Source: an uncultured Saprospiraceae bacterium (lineage in GTDB: Bacteria > Bacteroidota > Bacteroidia > Chitinophagales > Saprospiraceae). From it: a stretch of 64,000 nucleotides of DNA. The notes under the pieces are model-generated. The model was not told the origin of the DNA. It saw nothing but the letters and a program-made list of their open reading frames with translations, and did no database searches. Position numbers and translations under genes: made by a program. Shown here piece by piece: positions 35,772 through 44,658 of the stretch. The first letter of the stretch is position 1, and the number at the start of each line of letters is the position of its first letter. The stretch covers positions 39,079 to 103,078 of the forward strand of contig CAKZQC010000028.1 of NCBI GenBank assembly GCA_937139495.1, written 5' to 3'.

Positions 35772-36212
35772 TTATTTGGGTGCTGCACCTGGAGCACCAC
35801 CATTAAAATACTTTTTGAGCAATCGAGGAGCAAAGTTGTTGACGTATTTGCCTACGAGCATAATCATAGCGTATGCTTCTTCCACATCCAGTCCTTCTGC
35901 CACTCGTGTTGCTTTGAGTATAATTTTATTGCCATGTACACAAAAAGCAACACCACAGAGTTGCACATTGATTTGCAATAATTCTCTAAAAAGTAAGTTC
36001 TGCGTTTCTTCAGGTATTTCCATAACAGGAGCCACGACTTGTACGTAACTTACTTTTTCGTTCTGGTCGTACCAAACATCAATCCAGATGCTGTAATCGC
36101 CTCGCTGAAGCGTCCAGTCGCCCATTTGTTCGCCTCTAAAAGAGGCAGGATCAAGCCCAATTTTGGTGATAGCTTGTTCTACAATCGTATAATATTTGTC
36201 TAATTTTGGCAT
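35772..36212 (-). CDS. YbjN-like (type III chaperone fold) protein
   Basis: A 146-residue soluble protein. Its order of a helical start, WTLQRGDYSIWIDVWYD, VSYVQVVAPVMEIPEETQNLLFRELLQIN, VAFCVHGNKIILKATR and GLDVEEAYAMIMLVGKYVNNFAPRLLKKY is the YbjN/CesT alpha-beta layout. The family includes putative chaperones or regulators of unclear role. It heads the operon and ends in a Gly/Ala/Pro tail. Confidence 0.65.
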   Translation of the reverse strand: MPKLDKYYTIVEQAITKIGLDPASFRGEQMGDWTLQRGDYSIWIDVWYDQNEKVSYVQVVAPVMEIPEETQNLLFRELLQINVQLCGVAFCVHGNKIILKATRVAEGLDVEEAYAMIMLVGKYVNNFAPRLLKKYFNGGAPGAAPK

Positions 36213-36398
36213 AGTTCGTTATTTGTTTAGCAAAACTATAAAATAGTTAGCAGAAATTAGGGTTATAGTTCTTAGATTGTAACTCCAATACGTTAATATT
36301 CTACTAAAGTAGTACCATAGAGGTTCTCTAACAAACGAACGCAAACCAATACTTTGTAGCTTTTGCTGCACCAAAACAACCTTTTAGCAATCAAACTG

Positions 36399-37508
36399 AT
36401 GAAAACAACTTTCTTTTCTTTACAATTTTGGCTACGTTTGGCGTTAGCTTTCCTGATTCCTTATTTGCTATTCACGGCAGTGACGCAACAAACCGCCATG
36501 CAGATTAACGAGCAACTCCACCAACTTACACAACGCATTGATTTGGGTGTAATTGGGCAGCAAAATATAGATTCTGGATTGCGATACAAGCTGAGAAAAA
36601 TAGGGAACTTGGTAACAGTCCAAGATTTGTCCACAGGCAAAGAACAGCTACAAGCAGATAGTATTGACGTGTTGTTGCAGTTCGATAATAGTCGCCAAAT
36701 ACAATTCATTTACAACAGCGAGACCAATAATGGAGCCATAGAAAAAGTAGTCGATGCGCTACGAGATTATAAGCAAAATTTGATTGGGCAATCATTGGAT
36801 AGCTTGGGCATTGACCGAATTATCTTGAAGCCGATTGAAGTGGAGCAAACTGACCTATTTGACCCCATGCAAGCCTTCAATAATTTGCTACAAACCGTAA
36901 AAAGTAGCCTATCTAATTTGCTCAATATACTGCTGCTGTTATTGGTACTTTGGCTGACGCGCAATACCTTATTGCGTTATCGCAAACAGCCTGACAAACC
37001 AAAAATATTGGTCATTGGGCTGACCACTTGGATAGCGACACTATTGGCAATGGTTGCCGTAATTGCTGGCTTTTATGGGGGTGTACACATCGACCAAAAG
37101 GGCATGATTCAAGGTGTTATTACTACGATTGATGGCTTATTAAATTGGCAAAAAAGTTATGCTTTTTTATTGCTTTGGCTACCTACTTGGTTGTTGGTAA
37201 CGGCTCTATTGGGTGTCGTTATTTTCTCGACCAAAAATGTAACGGCTGCTTATGTTCGTTCATTTTGGGTGGTTATTATGATACTACTTGTCGGTATTGG
37301 TGGTCTATTCCCTTGGGAAATCACACCAACCGTGTCGTTATGTTTGCCTATTTATAATGTTCTGAAAGTAGGACAAATGAGCTTGCAAAATGAATTGGTA
37401 ACCATGGATTGGTACATCGCCTTAGGGGCTACCACAACCACCGCCTTGTTATTGTGGGTGGTTTGGGCATTGGTGGCGAAGCCACTAGAGGAAAAAATAG
37501 AAGAATAA
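36399..37508 (+). CDS. ABC-2-type permease-like membrane protein
   Basis: A 369-residue protein. A first membrane helix (about 8-30) precedes a roughly 130-residue extracytoplasmic region (IDVLLQFDNSRQIQFIYNSE, then KVVDALRDYKQNLIGQSLDSLGI) similar in layout to NatB/ABC-2_membrane_3, then five or more helices. No ATPase gene is adjacent, so it is an orphan or works with one elsewhere. Start ATG 36399 (MKTTFFS) is used. The family match is tentative. Confidence 0.55.
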   Translation: MKTTFFSLQFWLRLALAFLIPYLLFTAVTQQTAMQINEQLHQLTQRIDLGVIGQQNIDSGLRYKLRKIGNLVTVQDLSTGKEQLQADSIDVLLQFDNSRQIQFIYNSETNNGAIEKVVDALRDYKQNLIGQSLDSLGIDRIILKPIEVEQTDLFDPMQAFNNLLQTVKSSLSNLLNILLLLLVLWLTRNTLLRYRKQPDKPKILVIGLTTWIATLLAMVAVIAGFYGGVHIDQKGMIQGVITTIDGLLNWQKSYAFLLLWLPTWLLVTALLGVVIFSTKNVTAAYVRSFWVVIMILLVGIGGLFPWEITPTVSLCLPIYNVLKVGQMSLQNELVTMDWYIALGATTTTALLLWVVWALVAKPLEEKIEE

Positions 37509-37530
37509 TTGGCGTATTGCCAACAAAATA

Positions 37531-37567
37531 AAAGCGGTCAACGACACTCAGAGTGTGGTTGACCGCT
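37531..37567. terminator. Bidirectional terminator
   Basis: AAGCGGTCAACGACACT pairs with AGTGTGGTTGACCGCTT (one mismatch) around a CAG loop, between convergent genes. A smaller TTGGC/GCCAA hairpin lies at 37508-37522. Confidence 0.8.
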
Positions 37568-37591
37568 TCTTATTTAGAGTAGCTTATTTTA

Positions 37592-39469
37592 CTAATTCAA
37601 TATCTTGACATCTTCCATTTGGATATGAATATTGCGAATATCCAAGGCACGTTCACCGTCGGTATCGCCGTTTTCTAGTCGCAATACACCTCTAGGGCAT
37701 ACGGCAGAACAAACGCCACAACCAACACAAGAAGCACGAACTATATCTTGTCCTTTTTGAGCATACGAACGGACATCAATTCCCATTTCGCAGTAGGTAG
37801 AACAATTGCCACAAGAGATACATTGACCACCGTTGGTGGTAATACGGAAACGAGATTTGAAGCGCTGAACAATCCCTAATATTGCTGCCAAAGGACAACC
37901 ATAACGGCACCACATTCTATTGCCCATCAAGGGATAAAAACCTGTACCAACTACTCCTGCGAACATAGAACCAATCATGAAACCATACCACTTGCGAAGG
38001 TTCAATACATTGATATCGACAATACCCAAGTTGATTTCGCTGGAGTCACCTCCGAAGGCATAATGATAAATTTGCAGAGCCGACATAAGTACAACTACCA
38101 CCAAAACACCATAAATAACGTACCGTTCTATTCGCCATGCACGTAGTGATTTGTCTGATTCTTGGCGAAAAGGATCGCCTAATGTTTCGGCTAGTCCACC
38201 ACAACCACACACCCACGAACAATACCAACGCTTGCCATAGATATAGGTAAAAAGTGGTACAATCACTAGCGTAAGAATAATCCCCCACACAAACATCATC
38301 ACTCCGACATTCATACCCAAAAAAGTAGTTTTGTTCTCTTCGAGTAGGTTCGTCATATTATAATGATCATATAAATCGTAATCTAGTGGCCAAGGTGTCG
38401 TGAGGTTTATTTCTGGCTGGTTGAGCATACCCAATATTTCGGGCAGCATGAACGCAAACGACAACTGAAAGAACAAAACGGAGCCTGTACGAATCAGTTG
38501 ATAACGGTTGTGACGGTATTTGATCATCATACGAATACCCATTACAAACATGACTACTGTGTACAAAAAGCCATACAAGAACCATTGCGAAGCACGTGCA
38601 TCTGGATCATTTCGGATAAACTGCTTGACAGGGTCAACTATACGAATACAGTTGTATAAGTACTGTGGAGCAAAATACAAAATGACATAAAAACCAATCA
38701 AAAAAGTTCCCAATAGCATTCCTAGCCAACCATTTCCGACAGAACTAGTTCCAGGTTTCCAAGGCATTCGACCTTCTTTGAAATATTCGTACGAGCCAAT
38801 CAATACCAATATCAAGGCTGTAAATATTAAGGTAGTACGGACGTAAGCAGGACCATTGTTATTTTCGTTCTGCCAGACTACCCATAGGCTTATTCCTATT
38901 ACGCTTGCTACCGCTACCATTTCTAGTATAGGTATGATACCTTTCTGAAATTGATTGAAAAAGATGCCGTCATGCTTGATTCCTGGTAGCTTTTTGAGTC
39001 CTGGCAATAGGTATAACAAAGCTCCTATTGTACCGAGTACAAATACCAAAAAGAAAAATAAACCACTGCGGTTGGCTGTAATACTGGTTACATTACTTTC
39101 CGTCAAGGTGGCAGCATATTTCTTCACAATGTCGTCCCAAATACGATATTCGCCTTCATCGGTTACCCCTTCAGGTAGGTTGACAGCATTCCAGATATTC
39201 TTTTCGGGGTTGATGCCTGCTAAGCTATCTTGCAGTACTTGAGCACGTTTCAGGACAGGCTTCATCGCCTCATGAAACTTGAAATTCAGATCGTATTCCT
39301 TTTCCCATTCAGCCCCTGCGACTTGCTTGATGGCGGCACGATGATACTCGTTTTCTATGCCTTCGAGCGTCTTATCATTGAGTCGATGACTACTAAAAAG
39401 AATGCTAACAAAGAATAGCGTAAACGAAAAAATAAAAATCGTTAGACCTATTATTTTAGTGTATTTCAT
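37592..39469 (-). CDS. Membrane Fe-S electron-transfer protein, NapH/CcoG-like
   Basis: A 625-residue inner-membrane protein: an N-terminal helix, periplasmic domain (about 30-130), then about eight helices with the quinol-dehydrogenase-type Cys motifs CSWVCGCGG and CRYGCPLAAI. The C-terminus has two ferredoxin motifs, CISCGNCSTYCEMG and CVGCGVCSAVCPRG. Such proteins pass electrons across or to the membrane (NapH, NosR, CcoG families). It follows corA and an FAD/NAD(P) oxidoreductase in one operon, so a quinone- or NAD(P)H-linked redox chain is inferred. The specific partner is unknown. Confidence 0.85.
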   Translation of the reverse strand: MKYTKIIGLTIFIFSFTLFFVSILFSSHRLNDKTLEGIENEYHRAAIKQVAGAEWEKEYDLNFKFHEAMKPVLKRAQVLQDSLAGINPEKNIWNAVNLPEGVTDEGEYRIWDDIVKKYAATLTESNVTSITANRSGLFFFLVFVLGTIGALLYLLPGLKKLPGIKHDGIFFNQFQKGIIPILEMVAVASVIGISLWVVWQNENNNGPAYVRTTLIFTALILVLIGSYEYFKEGRMPWKPGTSSVGNGWLGMLLGTFLIGFYVILYFAPQYLYNCIRIVDPVKQFIRNDPDARASQWFLYGFLYTVVMFVMGIRMMIKYRHNRYQLIRTGSVLFFQLSFAFMLPEILGMLNQPEINLTTPWPLDYDLYDHYNMTNLLEENKTTFLGMNVGVMMFVWGIILTLVIVPLFTYIYGKRWYCSWVCGCGGLAETLGDPFRQESDKSLRAWRIERYVIYGVLVVVVLMSALQIYHYAFGGDSSEINLGIVDINVLNLRKWYGFMIGSMFAGVVGTGFYPLMGNRMWCRYGCPLAAILGIVQRFKSRFRITTNGGQCISCGNCSTYCEMGIDVRSYAQKGQDIVRASCVGCGVCSAVCPRGVLRLENGDTDGERALDIRNIHIQMEDVKILN

Positions 39470-39493
39470 AATCGTATTTTATATTTGGTTGGC

Positions 39494-40555
39494 TTAAAGC
39501 CATTTCTTGACACGGAAATAAAGGAGCATAGCGACCGCAACTACAATCATAACTGCCCACATGACAAAATAGCTGTACTTGTAACGCAATTCGGGGACGT
39601 ACTCGAAATTGGTACCATAGATACCTGCTATAAAAGTAAGCGGAATAAAAATAACCGAAAAAACGGTCAAGAATTTCATAATATCGTTCAGCTTGCTGCT
39701 AATCGTAGTATGATAAATATTAAGTTGGTCAGACAATATCTCTCGATAACTGTCCGATGTTTCGTTGGCTTGGTTGATGTTATCTTGCAATTCTTGAAAA
39801 TGAACGTCCATATAATCATGGAGCAAGTCCGATTCCATTTTGGCGAGCGAAAGAATCATTTCTTTGGCTGGCTTGATATTTTTGCGCAAAAAATTCAGCT
39901 CTTGTTTGTAAGTATTTATTTTGTCAATTACCTTTTGATTAGGGTCATTTAGCAAGTCATCTTCTAGCGTTTCGATACGTTCGCCAAGCAACCCAATAAT
40001 GTAGATATAGTTATCTATAACAATATCCAACAAAGCAAAGAGCAAGTAATCGGTGCCCGAATTTCGAATCCTTTTCTTTTGATTCCGAATGCGTTCTCGC
40101 ACGGGTTCAAATACATCGCCTGTACGTTCCTGAAAAGAAATAAGTACGTTTTTGGTCAAAATCAAACTTAGATTTTCGACCGATATTGTTCCATCTTCTT
40201 CTGCTTTGAGCATCTTGAGCGACACCAAGATACAATTGTCGTACTCTTGTACTTTGGGTCGAGCATGGGTATTCAATACATCTGCCAACATCATTGGCTC
40301 AAAACCAAACCCATCTACTATTTTTTGCATAACTTTGGTGTTATGCAATCCATCTACATTGAACCACGTAACCGAATTGGTATGCTGATATTCAATCACT
40401 TGCTGAACAGTGGCAACATCATTTTCTGCTACTTTGGCAGGGTCAAAATCAATAATTCGTAGCACGACTTTGTCCATTTTTTTCTGCCCTCTAAACAGCA
40501 AGTCATCAGGCGAAAGCCCAATTTCTTTTTTCTGTTTATGTACAAATCTTGGCAT
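39494..40555 (-). CDS. corA: CorA-family divalent cation transporter
   Basis: A 353-residue CorA. A large cytosolic domain includes VTWFNVDGLHNTKVMQKI and the long helix with coiled-coil character; two C-terminal helices hold the pore loop. The signature normally GMN reads YGTNFEYVPEL (GTN at 313-315), Thr for Met; the rest closely follows Thermotoga CorA. It transports Mg2+ (or Co2+/Ni2+) as a pentamer. The Met-to-Thr change is natural in some homologues, so transport is likely but not certain. Middle gene of the redox operon. Confidence 0.88.
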   Translation of the reverse strand: MPRFVHKQKKEIGLSPDDLLFRGQKKMDKVVLRIIDFDPAKVAENDVATVQQVIEYQHTNSVTWFNVDGLHNTKVMQKIVDGFGFEPMMLADVLNTHARPKVQEYDNCILVSLKMLKAEEDGTISVENLSLILTKNVLISFQERTGDVFEPVRERIRNQKKRIRNSGTDYLLFALLDIVIDNYIYIIGLLGERIETLEDDLLNDPNQKVIDKINTYKQELNFLRKNIKPAKEMILSLAKMESDLLHDYMDVHFQELQDNINQANETSDSYREILSDQLNIYHTTISSKLNDIMKFLTVFSVIFIPLTFIAGIYGTNFEYVPELRYKYSYFVMWAVMIVVAVAMLLYFRVKKWL

Positions 40556-40597
40556 ATTGTGTTGTTCTTATTTGATCATTTTGAATAAAATCAGCTC

Positions 40598-41980
40598 TTA
40601 CTTTCCTTTTAGGAAACGCCATACCGCCGACAGACTTCTTTTTTGTTTCAATTCTAAATTTCTATTCTGCTCCTTGTTATAAACCTCAATAATTTTAGAT
40701 TCGTATTCCGTAAAAAATTCAGGGTCAAAGTTAGCTAAACCAAGTTGTTGCAGCACTTCTTCGACGTGCGTTTGGTCTTGTATCCATTTCTCACACACTT
40801 CGTGGCGGTAACGCACGCCCATCAAATTGAAACCCAAGACCGCCTTCGTATTTTTGTTAAAAACAATACGTACTGATTTTCTACCTTCGGGCTGTTCCCA
40901 ATACACAGCCGTAGCGTGTTCAGTTGGTTTGGTCGGCACCTCGCCATATACTTGATATTCTATATCCAGAAACTTGGCAGAATTGAACCACATTTTAGGC
41001 GAATATTTCACTCGTTTGTCGCACATATTGTACGCTGCTGTTTCGCCCATCATTCTACCCGTGTACCAGATTGCTTCTATTGGTCGTCTGCTTGGTTCGG
41101 GATTCATAAGCTCAGCACAATCGCCCACCGCAAACACATTGGGTGCTGTTGTCGCCAAAAAATCATTGACCAAGATGCCTTTTTTGCAATCAATATCACA
41201 TTCCTTGCTGTTCTTGACAAAATCAATATTGGGGCTAACACCAGCCGTCAATCCTACAAACTGACAAGCGATTTCCTCGCCTGAAGTAGTCACCACCGCT
41301 CTTGCTCGTCCATTGCTGTCTGTCAATATTTCTTTGAGTTCTGTCCCTAGACGTAAGTCAATATGATGTTCCAGAATATGGCGGCTAATCATTTCCGATT
41401 CTTCGGCAGGTAGTACATTGCTCCAATAGCTTTTCTCTCGCACCAAGAACGTGGTCGTAATTCCTCTGGAAGCAAACATTTCTGCCATTTCTATCCCAAT
41501 CAGTCCTCCACCAACAATAACAGCGTGCTTGGTAGTAGGCGAATAAGACTCCATGCCTTCCAAATCCTGCATAGAATACAAGCCTTGTACTCCTTCTGCA
41601 TCTTGCCCAGGCCAACCATATTTATTTGGTTTAGAACCACAAGCAATCAACAACTTATCGTAATGAATCGGCTCTCCCTTATACATGGATAGAGTTTGTG
41701 TTCGAGTGTTGACATTTTGGACGTGATCTTGAATCAAGTTCAATCTATTTTTAGCCCAAAACCAATCTTCATAAGGTTTGGTATCTTCCGCAGGCATGTG
41801 TCCCATGTAGATGTACATGAGTGCCGTTCTCGAAAAAAAGTGCTTCGTCTCTGACGATATAATCGTTACTTTTTTGTCGCTCAGTTTGCGGACATACCGA
41901 GCAGCCGTAACGCCACTAATGCCATTACCAATAATAACAATATGTTCTACTTGTTGTACCTTATTTTCTTGTTGTGCCAT
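40598..41980 (-). CDS. FAD/NAD(P)-binding oxidoreductase
   Basis: A 460-residue flavoprotein of the pyridine-nucleotide-disulphide reductase type. FAD motif VIIGNGISGVTAARYVRKL (about 14-32), NAD(P) motif VIVGGGLIGIEMAEMFASRG (about 160-180), and the third motif APNVFAVGDCAEL (about 275-290). The C-terminal part is like nitrite-reductase-type (NirB N-half) or rubredoxin-reductase proteins without their extra domains. It heads an operon with corA and an Fe-S membrane protein and may feed electrons to the latter. Confidence 0.87.
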   Translation of the reverse strand: MAQQENKVQQVEHIVIIGNGISGVTAARYVRKLSDKKVTIISSETKHFFSRTALMYIYMGHMPAEDTKPYEDWFWAKNRLNLIQDHVQNVNTRTQTLSMYKGEPIHYDKLLIACGSKPNKYGWPGQDAEGVQGLYSMQDLEGMESYSPTTKHAVIVGGGLIGIEMAEMFASRGITTTFLVREKSYWSNVLPAEESEMISRHILEHHIDLRLGTELKEILTDSNGRARAVVTTSGEEIACQFVGLTAGVSPNIDFVKNSKECDIDCKKGILVNDFLATTAPNVFAVGDCAELMNPEPSRRPIEAIWYTGRMMGETAAYNMCDKRVKYSPKMWFNSAKFLDIEYQVYGEVPTKPTEHATAVYWEQPEGRKSVRIVFNKNTKAVLGFNLMGVRYRHEVCEKWIQDQTHVEEVLQQLGLANFDPEFFTEYESKIIEVYNKEQNRNLELKQKRSLSAVWRFLKGK

Positions 41981-42200
41981 AGATGGTATTGTATTTCATG
42001 AAGTTGCCGACTATTCAACCACTTCTATATCTTATTATGCTCCTAGAGCAATATTCTGCTTAGAGTGTATAAGTATCCTACTAAAAAATTGGTGACAAAT
42101 GTTTGTAACATTGCTACCAATATGTATAACTAAAACTTTGTTTGCAGTAAACATTTGTCTAGTAGGTTGCTAAGTCTGCTCTAACTTAATAAAAAGCTTA
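41981..42200. promoter_or_regulatory. Upstream region with long inverted repeat
   Basis: No gene is seen. CCTACTA (42077-42083) and GACAAATGTTT (42094-42104) are inverted at AAACATTTGTC-TAGTAGG (42149-42166), and ATTGGT/ACCAAT lies inside. This stem-loop is about 100-190 nt upstream of the FAD oxidoreductase start on the - strand and could be a protein-binding site or leader hairpin. Confidence 0.4.
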
Positions 42201-42362
42201 GAGCATGTCTAAGATTATAGGTTTTGATAATTTGTGTAGGTTTTTTCTGATAGATAAACCTCATTTTTTGTTGCATAGCCCTAGCTATGAAGCAAAAAAT
42301 AAGTAAAATATAGCAGGAAAAGACTTTTCAAATTACAAATTAGCATAATTTTAGACATGCTC
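42201..42362. repeat. Palindromic repeat element, 162 bp, with TTA flanks
   Basis: An 18-bp terminal repeat GAGCATGTCTAAGATTAT is inverted at ATAATTTTAGACATGCTC with one mismatch. TTA lies on both sides (42198-42200 and 42363-42365) like a 3-bp target duplication, as made by some IS5-group elements. The exact centre is a hairpin with arms ATTTTTTGTTGCATAGC (42263-42279) and GCTATGAAGCAAAAAAT (42284-42300) and loop CCTA. No protein is encoded. The remaining 79 bases to the next gene (42363-42441) contain nothing noted. Confidence 0.75.
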
Positions 42363-42441
42363 TTAACAGCATTAGTACTCATTTAGTTATCAATTTCCTA
42401 AAATGCAGCTTCTTTAGTCACAGAAAGTGGTCTATTTTTCC

Positions 42442-43980
42442 TTATATGCGGTATCGCAATCCAATATTAAAGGTCTGTACATTGCTAGCTCCTTCGCCTA
42501 CATAAATAGTTGATAGCCCTGGAATAGGAACGTAATAGGTGTACATGGCTTGTATTTCAAATTGTGGTGTCAACAAAAATTTAGCTCCTCCCCCCCACTC
42601 CGTAAGCGATGTCGTAGTAGCATAGAGCGTAAATCGTTTGGTGGTAAACCAACTAAAGAAAAACTTGAGGTAAGGCACTTGAAACTCAAATTGTTCGCCT
42701 GTACGAATAGGCTGCCAAAAGGTCAATGCCCCAAACAAACTAAACTTACCCCCTGTAAACTGATGGTCATAATAAAGCTGGGTGACCCAATACAAGGAAG
42801 GATCTACTTGATTGCCAGCAGGCAAGCCCGAAATAGGAAAGTAAATCGCTTGCTCTATCGTAATGGGCAATTTCTTGAAAGGAGAAAACCGAACACGAGG
42901 TCCCAAGTGACTCAATCCATAATCTCGAAAAACTTGCTGCCCATCTGCTTGGGAAGTACTATCTACTCCACGCTGAAAATCCATAGCCAGAAAAGGCGAG
43001 CGATTGAGTTTATCGCCAAAACGACTGGATTTGAGTATAAAATCCCACCCCAAATCTAGTTTTCCATTGACTCCATAACTAAAATAAAACAAGCCAGTAT
43101 AGCCTGAATATTTAGCATTGCTACTTTGATAACTAGCCGTATAAATACTATGAAAGGTATTGAGCTCATACTTGCCTTTGGGCATCGTAGCTGCTACTAT
43201 GATTGGCTGAAAACCATTGTCATCGGCAGTTGGAGGCGTGATAGTCGTACCATTATTGACCGTAGTCGTATTTATATCGTTAAGTGTCCAATTGTAAGGA
43301 TAGTAGCTTATTTTGGTAGCTGCATCTAGGGGCGTCTTTCTATATTTAGTAATAAATGATTTGACATTGGGTTTAAAATCATCAACATACCATTTGAATA
43401 TTTCAGAAATTTCCGCTTTGCCATTGAAATCATCATATTGGATAAAGGTAGCATCGTTCATGGCTGCTTTGGTTCGCTCATCAAGCTGCTCTTCGAGCGT
43501 ATTCGGTCTATAAGCAAAGTTGGCAATAGGTGGGCAGCTCACCGCTGCACAAACTAACACAAAATGTAAGCGAGCATCTTTGTATTTATTGAGGAGTTCT
43601 TTTTGTTCCAAATTGTTGAGGGTATATTTTTTGCCACCTACCGTCTGTTTGATTCTATCAAAGAAGCCGCTCACATCCGTTGGCTGCTTCAGCGGATAAT
43701 GCTCTACCACCGTCTTAATCACCAATAAATTATAGACATTGATATAATACGCCTTTTGCTCTGCTGCCGTATAGTTGCTGACATTAGCTGTCGCAATAAA
43801 ATCAGTTAATGATTGGAGTGTCTTCGGGCTAGCTTTGATAGCAGCATAATTGACTTGATTGTCTTGCACATTCTTTTCAAAAAAAGCATCGGCATTGTCA
43901 TAAAATTGCTTCAAGGAGGTCTGAGCAGACAAGGCAGCACTTGCCAAAAACAACACAACAAATAACAGTATTTTTTTCAT
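42442..43980 (-). CDS. DUF547 domain fused to an outer-membrane barrel-like domain
   Basis: A 512-residue exported protein. Signal peptide 1-19 (ALSAQ). Residues about 30-245 are a DUF547 domain: YYINVYNLLVIKTVVEHYPL, KYTLNNLEQKELLNKYKDARLHFVLVCAAVSCPPIANFAY, SEIFKWYVDDF and ISYYPYNWTLND. After a Thr/Asn linker, residues about 275-512 have Gly/aromatic amphipathic strands ending in IGLRYRI, a beta-barrel-like outer-membrane terminus. DUF547 is thiol-protease-like in fold, function unknown. The start is ATG 43980 (MKKILLF). The fusion is unusual. Confidence 0.75.
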   Translation of the reverse strand: MKKILLFVVLFLASAALSAQTSLKQFYDNADAFFEKNVQDNQVNYAAIKASPKTLQSLTDFIATANVSNYTAAEQKAYYINVYNLLVIKTVVEHYPLKQPTDVSGFFDRIKQTVGGKKYTLNNLEQKELLNKYKDARLHFVLVCAAVSCPPIANFAYRPNTLEEQLDERTKAAMNDATFIQYDDFNGKAEISEIFKWYVDDFKPNVKSFITKYRKTPLDAATKISYYPYNWTLNDINTTTVNNGTTITPPTADDNGFQPIIVAATMPKGKYELNTFHSIYTASYQSSNAKYSGYTGLFYFSYGVNGKLDLGWDFILKSSRFGDKLNRSPFLAMDFQRGVDSTSQADGQQVFRDYGLSHLGPRVRFSPFKKLPITIEQAIYFPISGLPAGNQVDPSLYWVTQLYYDHQFTGGKFSLFGALTFWQPIRTGEQFEFQVPYLKFFFSWFTTKRFTLYATTTSLTEWGGGAKFLLTPQFEIQAMYTYYVPIPGLSTIYVGEGASNVQTFNIGLRYRI

Positions 43981-44337
43981 AATTGCAATCCTAAATATGT
44001 ATAAAATAAAAAAGCCTTCCGAGCACAAAGAACCCCCTCTAAAGCTCGAAAGGCTAGGACATACTATTTTTTAGTCTCCGCTATTTTTTTTCAAAAAAAG
44101 CTTCTTCCAAAAAAGAATAAATAATAAGACATTTAACCCCTTGTCTATTATTACTTTACAATAATAAATAATCTAGCTTTTGGGAGGTGTCGTGCAGACG
44201 ACAAACAACGTTTTTTTTGTAAACCTTAACGCTGCTCCATTAGGCGGTTCCAAGTAAATATACCTCTTTATGTGGATTAGAGCTAAGAAGTATTTTTTTT
44301 AACGCTTTTGAATAAAGCCGTTCAAATAATATTTAGA
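43981..44337 (-). promoter_or_regulatory. Structured leader of the DUF547-barrel gene
   Basis: The - strand carries AGCCTTTCGAGC (44055-44044) pairing with GCTCGGAAGGCT (44024-44013), followed by TTTTTTATTTTAT, a terminator-shaped hairpin whose U-run ends about 21 nt before the ATG at 43980. Upstream are further stems: AATAATAAGAC with GTCTATTATT (about 44122-44154) and GTCGT-GCAG-ACGAC (44189-44202). No - strand gene lies upstream, so attenuation of the DUF547 gene or a short leader RNA is inferred. No gene is seen in the region. Confidence 0.5.
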
Positions 44338-44496
44338 AGTTGCTTAAAAAGTCGTCAATAATCGCTTGACAAGCCATTTAAAACCAAATACTTCTGCTCT
44401 TTTGAACATGGTAGCTATGGCTACCAAATTAAAAAGCAGCATCGTATTGATTTCCAAGCACTTATCAATCATTTTATTACAACTTATTAAACAACT
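44338..44496. repeat. Palindromic repeat element, 159 bp
   Basis: AGTTGCTTAAAAAGT (44338-44352) is inverted at ACTTATTAAACAACT (44482-44496) with two mismatches, and the arms remain alignable along nearly their whole length. At the exact centre is TGGTAGC-TATG-GCTACCA (44409-44426). The architecture equals that of 24533-24696 and 42201-42362, but ends and most sequence differ. Positions 44497-44658, up to the proline dehydrogenase start, hold nothing I can name. Confidence 0.65.
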
Positions 44497-44658
44497 CCTT
44501 AGTTATTTTGAAACAAAGTTAGACACGCTTACTATTGAAGCGAAAAAATACTTTCGTTCCACGGCTTTATTTCTCAACAAAATAGAAAAATACTTGTCTA
44601 ACCATTTGATACCTATTTTTTGTTCCAAGTTTCAACTACCAACAACTCCTAATACATC

